NCBI GenBank assembly: GCA_000827495.1
Contig: KN817536.1
Span: 124,001 to 188,000 of the forward strand
Length of the DNA stretch: 64,000 nt
Direction: 5' to 3'
DNA from: Hypholoma sublateritium FD-334 SS-4
Taxonomy: Eukaryota > Basidiomycota > Agaricomycetes > Agaricales > Strophariaceae
The notes beneath the pieces are model-generated. The model was not told the DNA's origin, searched no databases, and saw nothing but the letters and a program-made list of their open reading frames with translations. The translations under genes were made by a program, and so were the position numbers. Numbering within the stretch: the stretch's first letter is position 1; each line of letters starts with the position of its first letter. Shown piece after piece: positions 48,811-60,900 of the stretch.

Positions 48811-50303
48811 ATGGCTACACGGACACCCCTCCATCCCTCCCTGCCGCCCAAGCCACAGTCATCCGAGGCCGATCCCGTAGCACAAGTCTCCTACAACTCC
48901 GCACTGACGCACAATACCTCCTCTTCTTCCTCGTCGTCGCGCCAGCGCATGTGCACAGTGTGCGCAGCGCAACTCGCAAAGTACACCTGCCCGGGCTGCG
49001 CGACGGGCACCTGCTCCGTGCGGTGCGCCGGCGCGCACAAGCGCGCGACGGGGTGCTCCGGCGAGCGCAACAAGGCGCAGTACGTGCCGCTGAACGAGTA
49101 CACGTGGGGAAAGATGATGGACGACTATACGTTCCTCGAGGACATGGGGCGCAAGGTCGAGGACTGGGGGAAGGAGATCGTGAAGGGAGGGTATATGGCG
49201 GGCGGCGGGGCCGGGGCCATGGCTGACCGGGGGCGAGGGAGAGGCCGAGGTCGAGGTGAGCGCGGGCGGGGGCGAGGGAGGGGCGGGGCGTCGGGTGCTA
49301 CTCCCGCGAAGACGAAGCGCGATATTTTAAGGATGCAGCTGCAAGTGCAGGATATTGAGATGGAGACGTTGTCTGTCGGAATGGAACGACGCAAGGTCAA
49401 CCAGTCAACATGGGACTTCAGGTATTTTTTATTGTATCTCAATCGAAGACGAATCGCCGACCGCTTAATGCACGTAGAAATCAAACAGCTCTGTTAACGA
49501 TAGAATTCAAGCTTTACAAACCCAAGGATCCACTTGCCCCTTCGTCAACGCCTCGAGAACCTCCTTTTACACTACTCACCCACAAGAATAATATCAAGAC
49601 GGTATTAATTCAAATCCTCCGAACCCACATACACGAACGGAGCCATTCCAAAAAAGATAGTACTCATCCCGAATGGGTGAAGCGGCTTGTCTACCCAGAC
49701 CCCGACGATCCCGAGTCATTTGAACATCCAAAATGTGTAATGGCGGCCCAGCTCGACCCCCTCGCAGTCAGAGATCCACGAGTAAAATCCGCTTCCTATT
49801 CCCTTGACCCCAGCCAACCACTCGCGAGTGCGCTGCGTCACACAGAATTCGTCGAATTTCCTACGATCGAGATTTGGGACGAGTTTACAGGTACCATCCT
49901 TGACACAGAGGGAATGATACGGCAGCGTCAAGAAGATAGTGCAGTGAAGAGGAGGAAGCTGAATCCCAAGGCAGGGAAAGCCACCATTGCTGGGCTTCTT
50001 GGAGGCTACGGAAGTGACGAGGAGGAAGAGGAAGCACTTGAGCCTCCAAATGCATTATCAACGATACACAACTATTCTGCCAGTGACGACGAGCAACCCT
50101 CCGCGGCTGGACCGGAGGATGAGAATGTTGAAATGGAGGATGGGGGGTTGGAAGGATCAGATGACGACGATGGGGATGTGCAAGTTGATCCTGTGGCTCT
50201 CCTCGAGCTATTGCGGGCCGCGGGTGGTGGTGGTGAAATATCAGCACTCGACGGACAAGACACACTAGATTGGGACGACGGGGATGGAGCTGAGCTAGAA
50301 TAG
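48811..50303 (+). CDS. BCD1: Box C/D snoRNA assembly protein Bcd1 (HIT zinc finger)
   Basis: Two exons (48811-49421 and 49478-50303) give 478 aa. A HIT-type zinc finger lies near residues 47-80: CTVCAAQLAKYTCPGC, CSVRC, and HKRATGC. It continues into NKAQYVPLNEYTWGKMMDDYTFLED, the Bcd1 signature. An RG-rich insert follows (GRGRGRGRGERGRGRG). Then come NQSTWDFRNQTALLTIEFKLYK, HPEWVKRLVYPDPDDPESF and FPTIEIWDEF, and an acidic tail. Bcd1 is needed in the nucleus for stability and assembly of box C/D snoRNPs. The intron join is exact (AG|A for Arg). The stop is only 21 bp from the convergent Med18 stop. Confidence 0.93.
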
Positions 50304-50324
50304 CATTGACATTAAAACGATGTT

Positions 50325-51097
50325 TTAGACGTCCTGACGACGCAGGTCTAACAGCCCCTTCATAAGTAGCTGGACTTCAAGCACCGCTTCGATGGCGCTT
50401 TTCAATGGAGTTTCTTGTGTATTGCGGATAGGCAGGGCTGTCTTTACTTCCACTTCCCAGAGCGTGTCAGTATGCGCCGGCGTAGGAAGCTGCGTTTTGG
50501 GGTCAACCTAGGATACCGGCACGCGTGAGTGTCGCGCATAATTGACGCGCTGATTGAGGAGTCTACCTGTTCCTGTTGGAACATCAAGATGAGGAGGCTG
50601 CCTCTGCGGAAGGCGTAACCTCGCTTGTAGATTTGAGATCGCCGGCTGCCCAAAATGCTGGGTTAATATCGACCCCGGAAGTGGTCAGTTAGAAAGCTCG
50701 TGCTCACACATATCCCAGCGCCGCAGCGAAGCTCAAAGCATCCCCGGTAACCTGACATGTCGCCCAGGGCCTAACGGTTGCTTCTGGGTGCACGCGCACC
50801 GATTCGGGCTTCAGATAAGAGAAAAGCTCCCTGTGGCGGCAGTTAGGTGGTTGCTAGCTGGACATCGGCGACGCACCATGTAGCTTTAGGATCCGAAATT
50901 TCTTTCCTAGCACGCAGAATGATAGGCTCCGACCCGGAATCACGCTGCACTTGGGCGTCGAGTGGCTCGAAGACGATTTCTCGGCTTTGGAAGGGCTGCG
51001 ACGACTCGCTGTGCAGAGTTATCCGGTTGAGGATGGGTTTGAGATCTTGCGAGAAGAATTCGCCGAAGAGCGCAGCTTCATAGCTGTGCGATGACAT
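50325..51097 (-). CDS. MED18: Mediator subunit 18 (Srb5)
   Basis: Four exons (51097-50877, 50830-50708, 50657-50567, 50507-50325) join in phase to 205 aa. It begins SYEAALFGEFFSQDLKPILNRITLHSES, the start of the Med18 fold, followed by REIVFEPL. Later segments are YVILGSRRSQIYKRGYAFRRGSLLILMFQQEQ, LWEVEVKT and the conserved C-terminal LEVQLLMKGLLDLRRQDV. Med18 is a head-module subunit of Mediator that pairs with Med20 and links activators to RNA polymerase II in the nucleus. No single line of evidence is a catalytic motif, but the order and spacing of the blocks fit the family well. Confidence 0.87.
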
Positions 51098-51920
51098 GGA
51101 TCTAGTACGATTTGTGCTTTACACTGGCGCGTAAAGAGTTTTACTAGTCAAAGACGTGTTGTTTAGTGTTGACCAAGTGTTGAGCGTGACGGTGCTGTTC
51201 AGTCTCTTCGGTTGTGTCCGGACTCCGGACCGTTGCGCACATGTATGACGCGTGGACATGCAAATCAAAGATTCGCTCTGCGGGCGGAAACGCCTTGAAA
51301 CGCGGTATCCATGCCGCCGTTTACGAGGACTGGGGTATGTACGACGCTGTTTCAAAACTAAGCCACTTTTTCGAGGAGTGACTTGGGAGTGACTGATAAA
51401 TTGCGATTCGAATGAATGAAGGCATATGGGGCCATGCTAGTTGGACACCGACGTAGGACTCGAAAGTAAAACCCAAGCGATTCCCGACGGCCTTGTCAGC
51501 CCATACGCCAATTGACGACCGCTGACGTGACTGCTGTCTTGTGTGCTGGTCATTTGGAGTTTATGTCTTCCGAAGGGCGTCGGGGGACGTGTCTTGGATT
51601 GTCAAAGCTGCATTGCATACCAGAATATTCAGGGCGGATCCGTCGGTGTGCGGTTATGGTAATAATTATACGTTGTATCCGTTGTAATAGTGAGACGCGC
51701 TGTGTGGTTAAAAGCTAGCGTTTGAGGTGTCCAGGATTAGATCGCCTTGAAGGAGAAAGCAGTGTGACAATCAAAGCCGAGCAGAGCGAATGGCAGACGG
51801 GACAGCCATACGCACTCCTTCCTTCTGTCATGTCCTACAAGCCCTCGGCTCCTTTCAGCTCCTCATATAAAACAAGGCAACAGCCATCAGGTAGGCCTTC
51901 CCCTTCCCAATGTATCCGCC
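51098..51920. promoter_or_regulatory. Divergent promoter region, MED18 / CUE-like gene, 823 bp
   Basis: A TATA-like TATAAAA at 51866-51872 is 49 bp before the ATG of the CUE-like gene. A dense ccttcccct pyrimidine stretch precedes that ATG. I see no other feature. Confidence 0.4.
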
Positions 51921-54900
51921 ATGAAAAGTCCCCTAAAGCGCCTCTCCTATATTCTCGCGTTCATAGGCGAGCCGACTCCTACGCGTCCCAAGCTGTCCAA
52001 AGAAGCCTCCGACAACCTCCTTTCCTACTACTCTTCACCCATAGCAGACGAGGGCCGAGATTACTCACAACAACGAAGTCCGGAGAAACCTCAGTCAAAC
52101 CGCGCCCATGTCAAAGCCAAAAAGGCGTCTGCTGTCGCTTCGACCTCCTCATCCTCGGACTATTCTGATGACTCCGAAGTCACCGACGCTCGCGACATTC
52201 CTTCAGAGGCTTCTTCATCTGTGGCCAGGAGGTCTGGTACGCCCTCAAAAGGCGGCGCGGACAAACGGCGCATAGCAATAGTCCAGATGGATCATGTCAG
52301 CGACACAGCCCGTAAATCAAATTCGGACACTGCGTCGACCAACAATTCGATACGCTCTCGTCGTGGCAATGCCAACAGCTTCGCCGGACTTGCCCTCGTT
52401 GCCCCTCCCGATGCCGCCGTCCAGTCATACGCGCAACTAACGCCTCCATCAACGGCCCCTCCCGCGGCGGCTGATAATAGGTCCAATAGTCATTTGATGG
52501 ACGATCATGAGAATGGACGCCATCGTTCATCTTCTGCTAGTCCTGCCGGCCGTCTGTCGCGTGATACTTATACGGGCAGCGTGGGTTCTGCGCAGGGCAC
52601 ACGGGCTGCAGCGGCACCAATTTTACCTGCAGACAATGACAAGACAAAGAAGAATACAAAGCCAGATGACAAGTATAATCTTATTCTGGCCCCGCTGGAT
52701 GTCTCTCAACGCTCAGCCACATCACAGTCATCCTCTCCCGCCACGCACTCCGATCCTGTGGACTGTGGCCGCAACGTCGTGTCCCCCTTGGATAGAATGT
52801 CGAGTCCACAGATGATGAGCCCTCTACCGATAGTGACGCCGTCCATTGGAGAAGGAAAGGAAATCGATAAGCCGGTCGCGGGGCCTGTTGTTGTAAAATT
52901 GGATAACCTAGCGTCGAAGACATCGCATTCCACGGCATCCTGGAGATCAGACAGTCCTACGCCTTCACATGGTTCTGCCAGCATTCATGGAAGCACATAT
53001 AGCTCGTCGGCCACATCCTCATACTTGCGCTACGAGCCAGGTAAGCTTATGTGATGCTATATGTGGCCCAAACAATTAATCATATTGTTCAACCTGTAGC
53101 AATATGATGAGCTCAGGTGTCTGATGATGATGACAACTCTATATTATACCTGTAGCAATATGATGAGCTACAGGAACAGACACATGAGCTAATGTACAAA
53201 GAGGAAAGGAATGTGAACTCGTACCTCAGGTGTCTGATGATGATGACAACTGAGGAAGAGGAGTGAAAAGAGTGCGAAGGTATACTGAGCGCACACGTGA
53301 CGATGTGAATGACGTTCTGTATCTAGGTATAGTATATACTCTCAACACACCCCCTACAGAACGGAAAGAAAGAAAATAGAAAGAGAGAATAAAATAAAAT
53401 CAAATGATAAAACACAAAAAGAGTCGACTTTGTCGAGTATTTAGAAGATGAAAGCTTGGGTTATTTAATTTGTGATAATGGTATGTTCAATCATACCGAG
53501 AGCTCGACGGTGCTTCGCAAACAGCGGGAACGGCAGGGGCTTCGTGAACAAGTCAGCAGGCATGTCGGCCGTGGGCATCCAGGACGTGGTGAAGGTCCCA
53601 TCAGAGACATGTTGACGGATGAAATGGTGACGAATGTCAATGTGTTTGGAGCGAGAGGATATAGCAGAGGATTTGGATAAAGCAAGAGCAGCTTGGTTGT
53701 CAGAGAGCAAAGGAAACGGTTTGGGAACGGGGAGTTTGTTGAGTTCCAGAAATACACGCATCCAGATAGCCTCCTTCATGGCTAGGGCCAACGCATAGTA
53801 TTCAGCCTCTGTCGAAGAACCTGCAACGGATTTCTGTTTAGCAGCAGACCAAGAGACCAAAGAGTTCTCGTAGTAGAAGCAGTAGCCCGAGATACTCTTC
53901 CTGTCGTTAATGTCCGAGGCCCAGTCAGAATCGGAGCAGCCAACACACTTGAGATAGCCTGCCAGAGATTCAGGGGTACGTTCAGAATCTTTGTCGCCAA
54001 AGCATAGGAGGAGGTCCTTTGTGCCAGCAAGGTAGCGGAGACAATGTTTAGCGACCAGCATATGTGCACGAGTTGGGTTGGCATTGTACTGAGCAAGACA
54101 CATTGCATAGTAGACAAGTTCTGGACGGGTGAACCAGGCAATGTAAATGATCTGACCTGTGAGCCGCATGTAATTGGTGCGGAGATCTGCATCAGAAATG
54201 TCAGGGAGCGCATTAGGAGGAGCAGGTTTGAGTTCTGCGAGTTGGCCAGAAAAAGGGAGGGAGGCAGGTTTGCAATCCGTCATATTCCAGTCGTCCAGCA
54301 TCTCCTCAATGTACGATTTCGATGACAAGTAGAGTTTCCGATTTGTACGATCACGGATGAGCTTGATCCCCAAGAAGCGCGTGCATTCACCCATGTCAAC
54401 AATGTGAAGGCGTTGCGAGAGCTGAGCAATGAACCAGAAATACAGGGGCTTGGAGTTGGTGATAACAAGGCCATCATCGACGTGCAGAGGGAGGTGCATG
54501 ACAAGTGATCGTCCGCAAGCAGGCATCGAGATAGTGGGGTCAGGAGGAGACATCCACTCGCCAAAGAATACACCATGGTCAACCTCGCATCTGATCATTC
54601 CAAGGCCAAGGAGCAAAGACATGAGCAGCATGTAGAATTCGTATGCAGAAGCACGTAATCCATACAGGGCCACCAAAATCTTGCGTACCTTACCAGGTGT
54701 TTTGGTAGGATAACCAGGGATGGCCCCTGCATACATGGGAATGCTGTTCTTAGCATGAAGGAAAGCGGTCTTGCAGTCAAACTGAAAGATGTATAGATCC
54801 TCAGCAGTAGCGTAGGCGAGGAGAATGCGGATGCTGGTACTCTTCGCCACTGGGGCATAGGTGATCCCGTACGTATCCGCTGGCTGAGAAGACCCATCGG

Positions 54901-57900
54901 CGACCAATCTAGCCTTCTCGTTGCCAGGTATCCGTTTGCCATCACTGTCAAATTTGAGGGCATAGACCCAGGCAAGGCGGATCGTGGATTTCCCGGCGGG
55001 CAGATCAACCTCCTCAAATGCTTCCATCGTGACCATACTCTGCATCTCCCGATCCATAGCCTTGCGCCAGAGATCAACATCAGTGCGGGACACAGCTTCA
55101 TGGTAGAATTTTGGCGGTTTGTTGAGGTCGTATTCCTGCCGACGAGTCCACCGAGAGACCGTGGGCGCAAGCGACGCGAAGCAGTATTCGCGGATGATGT
55201 CGTGTTCCAACGTCATCAACGTTTCGAATTTCGGCTGATCCGGAAGCTTGTCATAAGCAGCCAGGGTGATGTAGTCGACCACAATGTCCTCTGACCAGAT
55301 GTGCAGATAGTCGGAGGTCGCCGCAAGAGCCTGCCAATGAACACGGTTAGCCTCATCCCAACGACGAGCCGAAACATCCTCTCTGGCGTTCAACAACCCA
55401 GTCTCTCGCCTGTGCACCACAGCACCCCCATCTCGCGCAACAACACTCATACCCGCCGCCCGACTCCCGTGCATCTCCGCACCCACAGTCAAAGGGCAGT
55501 CTCGATCATCGGCACCCCCATGCGCAATGAGAGCATCAACCTCCACATCCACTTGGCATGCGCAAACATCAGCACCCCCATGCACGATGAAAGCAGCATC
55601 CACAACGCCAACCTCAGGAAATACGCCAGTGTGACAGTCTCGATCGTTGGCACCCCCATGCACAACGAGAGCAGCAGCCAACAAGACAATTTCCTTGTGC
55701 GCACTGCGCAAGGCAGCCCGCCTATCATCTACGATGGCCTGAACAGGCACTGTAACTGTCCGGTCAAGGGAATGTATGCGCGAATCGCGTGAATCCACTG
55801 GCGGAAGAGGGATAGGTAACTGCCTAGGAATACCCAATCGACCAGGGCGCAGCTCGTCGAATATTATATCATCGGAGAAATGTATCTTCCTGGACACAAC
55901 GTCCTGGTAATACCACCCCTTGCGACCCTCTTCATAGCCAAGAAAAATTCCCGTACGACGCATAGGACCACCCTTCGAGCGCTCCTCCTTCTTGATCAAG
56001 GGATAACAGAAGCAGCCAAATACCCGAAGGTGACCGAGATCCGGTTTGACTTTGTAAATCTCCTCAAATGGAGTAACGCCCGCCGCAAGAACAGACGAAG
56101 GTGTGCGATTTCTGACATATCGATTGACCAGATACGCAAAACCCCAGTACTGACCAGGCAGACCAGAGTCCGCGAGGAGCGTAGCACCCCCATCCGCAGT
56201 TGTTCGGATGTCACGCTCAGCGATGCCCATCTGCTGGTGTGCATGTGGCGCGCCCTGCTGCACCTGGATGCCTTTTGACCTAAGGTAGTCCGCCACCCGT
56301 CCCATGACAAATTCCCGAGCACCGTCACAACGCACAACGAGCACCTTGCAACCAGTAGTGCGCTCCAGCCATTCAATGAAGAACACAAGGTGCTCAAATG
56401 TGTCCAAACGCGACTTCTGTAGGTTCGTCGAACCCCAAGTAGAGCGCACGTCTCGAATATTGTGGTTGTACACGCAGCGGCCATTGACCGAAGGAGTAGG
56501 GTGGGGACCGGAAGTGTCCATGACAAGGAGTTGACCAATATGCGCGGGACGATGTCCAAAATGATCATATGTTTTCCGCGGCCGCTTGCCTAGCAGACAG
56601 GGAACACAGACATCACCATATGAAATCGGGCCATCAAGGCGCACCCCTGATGCATAATCCTTGGTGATAACAGCACGAGTAGCGTCCTGGCCAATGTGAC
56701 CCAGCCGGCGGTGCCAAAGATCCTGCGTCAACGGAGGGGCCTTGAAATTGACCACATACGCTGTCACGTCATCACATGCAGCAGGAGGCAAAGATGAGGG
56801 TGCAGAAGGTGGAGGCAGAGGACCAAAGACAGTGCCAGGAGCAGGTCGAGGAACAACATATTTGCTGTTGAGGAACGACAAGCGATGATGAAACTCAGCC
56901 ACAATCTCCAACCCAGGGAAGGTCGGATGAGTGTCTGGAAACTGGATTGTTGTCAACGGAGGTGTACCTGCGCCAAAAATGATAGGCACGCCTCGTTCCT
57001 GGAAGAACCCAACCGACCAAAGGTCAATGGGAGCATCCGGAGCATGCAGGCATTCCCGGAGACGAAGCAGAGCAGGTTCTCCTCTGAACGTCACAAGCAC
57101 ATGAACATCACCCCGTGCAAGCGCCCGAAGAGTCCCGCAATTCGCCGTGCCAACATCGATAGCCTGGGTCTCATCATAAGTCGTGAAGCTAGCCCGGTCC
57201 CGAATAATGTGGTTGGTACACCCGGAATCCAGAACAGTGTTGAAGCGGCTGGCCATCGACAAAAGAACGACAGGAGAGATGACGGAGGCGAAAGCAAAAG
57301 GTTCACACGCAGGCAAATACACATCACCAGCTAAAAGGCTGGGAAGATCATCATTGATGTAGCTACGGACACAGGTAAGACCAGCCCACGGTACTATCCC
57401 GTCTCCATCGCCCGGATCTTCGGCAGGAGCAACCTCACCAGGAGCCTCCTCATCTGATGTCTCCTCAGGTACGTCTGCAAGCATCGCACGAACAGGGCGC
57501 TGGCCAGCCATCCCACCACCAGCGCGATAGCACCGATCGGCAGTGTGTCCAACCGTGTTGCAGTTTGTGCATTGGAAGGTAGGACGAGCGGAACGTGCAG
57601 AGTCGGAGGGTTTGGCCGCAACAGCGCCTGGTCCAGCAGAAGCAACAGCCAATGGAGCAGCGGGAGGAGCAGGGACGGAGGATGCAGGAGCAACAGCAGC
57701 GGCGCCAGCAGGATGACGCTGACGGAACTGTGGTCCATGGCGGAGCTTGTTTAAGGAATTGTGCATCGTTTCCGCGGAATCCACCACATCCAGGAGTTCG
57801 TAGAGCGCATTGATGTCCGAGTCCGCCACACGTTCGAGAGACGTCGAGTAAATTGTAGTGACGGAGTCCAAGGAAGGTGGCAACTGCGCAAGGAAACAAA

Positions 57901-60900
57901 ACATCAAGTACCTGGCTTGCAAGAGGAACCGCGCGGACACGAGCTGAGCCACATATTCGCGCCAAGTGGACACATATTCCAGGACGCGCGTTGGATGGCA
58001 AGTCAACGTGGTCAATTTGTGGAACAGCGCACCAGCCTGGGTGAAGTTATCCAGACCCATGCCGCGACGCAGTCGTTGATAGATAGACCGGGCCGTTTGG
58101 TGGGTAGCCGGACCAGGGGGTAAATACGACCGGGCATGAGCACCAAGCTTGGACGTCAACACCCATTGAACCCGATTGTCATCCTCCCACCACTTGGCAT
58201 ATGCAGTGCGATCTGCGGCCGACGACAGAGCAGTCAGGGCAGCTGGAGGTAAGGAGGCACGAATATCCGAACGAAAGGAGGGATCGAGAGGAGGTAAGTT
58301 GGGATCGAGGCCGTCCAAGTCTGTACCATAGTCCAAATCGCAGATATGATCGTAAAGCCCAAGGCTAGTAACCGTCTGGTCCACCGATTGCACCCACGCA
58401 TTAAAATCGCGACGAGAGTTGAGCGATGGGATGTGAGTCACGGAAGGGAGTACCTTCAATGGAGCGACATAAACTGGAGCTGCAGCAGCAAGGTGTGGAG
58501 ACGGAGGAAGGGGGTTACGCAAAGCAGACCTAGGAGTAAACGGCGAAAGAAGAGGTTGACGGACACTCTGAGGGATATGAGGAACAGGTAAATCCATAAT
58601 TTCAGGCAGTCTGGTAGGAGGTGCACGCGGAGAGTAGGACGGAATGCGAGGCGTAAACGGGAGCGATGGTAGGGACCTGTTCTGAAAATGCTGGAAATGA
58701 GGTGGCGCTTCACGAGACGGTTGCGGTTGGAGTGCTACATTCCGTGGAGAAGGAGCGTAACGTGCCATTGATCGGCCATGCGTTGAAATCCCCGCATTTG
58801 CGTCAGGCGGCAAAATTGGGCGAGAAGGATCCAGAGACTGAGGCCGACGAACATCCGGTGAGTCCCTAATGGCCGTACGCTGGACAGCTGATGTAATAAG
58901 TTCAATAGTTGTGACAGGATCTGAATTCGGCGCTGGGCGAGGCGTGAAACGACCACGAATGTCCCTGGGCGGAATGCGCGAGTTCGATGGGCGAGAACCC
59001 TGCGGTAACCAGGCGCCGGCGCGTTGGGCGGATTCGGCAGACATAAATGCAATGGATGGAATCGATACTGAATGCGTAATGGGAGAAGAAGGGCGAGGAG
59101 TGTGCCGAAGTCGCGTCGGATCCCCAGGAAACATGAATATATGCGCGGAATTTCGGCTCCGGCAACCCGACCGCTGTAGCAGGAGGCAATAATGAGTCCA
59201 AACGAAGGTATTGCGAGCAAGGATCAGAAGATCCAGAAAGGCGAGCTCGAGAGAGAACGAGTATTTTACTCGGGGCCCATAACCTGTTCAACCTGTAGCA
59301 ATATGATGAGCTCAGGTGTCTGATGATGATGACAACTCTATATTATACCTGTAGCAATATGATGAGCTACAGGAACAGACACATGAGCTAATGTACAAAG
59401 AGGAAAGGAATGTGAACTCGTACCTCAGGTGTCTGATGATGATGACAACTGAGGAAGAGGAGTGAAAAGAGTGCGAAGGTATACTGAGCGCACACGTGAC
59501 GATGTGAATGACGTTCTGTATCTAGGTATAGTATATACTCTCAACACATATAAATCACAATAGGTGTTCATGCAACTGCAGGGCCATTGCCACCACCACC
59601 CAGAGCCATGTTCAACATCGACATATCCACTCCACCACCACCTCGCCCTCCTCGTCTTCACTCGCCAACGCCCACTCCAACAGCGTCTCGTATACGAGGT
59701 GATATGGAAGCGGTCAAACAAGCTCTTCAACTACCACCTTCTGTGAACGCTGTTTTGGCCTCGAAACTGTCTACTCCGCCGCCAGGGGAAGCTTTGAAAG
59801 TCCAGGAGGCTAAGAAGGAGACTCGCGACGATAAGGAAGAATCGGAGGAGGCAGTCCCTAATAAGCAGACAAACGAGTAAGTCATGCTTATATAGGTGCT
59901 TTAACATCATATTTACAATTGTTCAAGGTCCAGCGACCAAGAACTATCGCGACCAACGTCCGTTCATCGACGAGAAGCTGCTACATTGTCCAATTCGACC
60001 TCCTCCGACGCTTCTAGTGTGCTCTCTCCGGAGCTCTCTCCGGAAGACAAACAATCGTCCAAGACATCTGCAGATGACCTCAATGAGCCTGTTGCAGTTG
60101 TTGTAGTCGCTCCTCCGCGTTCCGAAAAGCTACCTCCGACTCCCATCGATCATTCGAAGTTTGATAAATGGCTGAGCGACAATCCCGAGGTCGCACAGTA
60201 TGATACGCGGCGGAGCACGTCTTTCGACGAACGACGCGAATCGCCCGAACGCTCGTTATCTTACTCGGCTGCTGGTTATGCGACGGACGCGCCGAGTCCG
60301 CCGCCGAAGAGCCTGCGTACTAGTTTGACGAACAACTTGAAGCGCTTCTCTGCCCTTCCCAGGACGCCTTCGCTGTCGTCCAAGTCTGGAAATCGGACGT
60401 CGAGCAGCACGCGTTATACGTTGTCCAGGACGCCCTCACCCTCTATTCCTATATCCCCGCGCCCCGCATTCAAGAAAATCAAATCCAGCAACCCCGCTGC
60501 GCTCTTCTGCCACGAAGTTCACGGCCAGAACACGACATTACAAAGATGTGCCATATACGCTGCTAAAATTAACGAACTCTACATACACGACTGCGGCCTG
60601 ATGGAATGGCTTGATGACTGCAAGACCCGAGGTGCGCGTTCGCATGCCAGTCACAGACGACAGAGACAGTACTAACCTTTTGCGTCTCCTGCAGGCCCGA
60701 ATACCCAGCGCGGGCCGTCGACACAGCCGTTCACACCCCAACCTCGCCAGACCTCACGCTCATCCATGATCTCCGACGCGACCTTCCCCATCCGGCCGGA
60801 CGCCTCGGTCGCCACCGACCTCCTGCAAGGCGCATACCGCGACATCACGCCCACAGGCATGCCCCCACTCCTTCCATACCCCTCCCTTGCGCTGAACCCG

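Larger units (their letters stand above)
53086..59546 (-). mobile_element. Complete Ty1/copia LTR retrotransposon, 6,461 bp
   Basis: Two 262-bp LTRs flank one gag-pol gene on the minus strand. The element is bounded by 5-bp CATAT duplications at 53081-53085 and 59547-59551. The LTRs start TG and end CA. I found no difference between the two copies when reading them side by side, which points to a recent insertion. The protein order is gag, protease, integrase, reverse transcriptase, RNase H, so it is copia-type rather than gypsy-type. It sits antisense inside the first intron of the CUE-like gene. Confidence 0.97.

Noticed and set aside
55301..55792. 163-codon plus-strand open frame inside the retrotransposon
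   Set aside because: It is the complement of the repeated linker in gag-pol. The repeats keep both strands open, and there is no promoter or start context.
59273..59284. tRNA gene fragment next to the right LTR
   Set aside because: Only 12 bases match the initiator tRNA anticodon loop. There are no other tRNA arms, and the position fits a primer-binding site.
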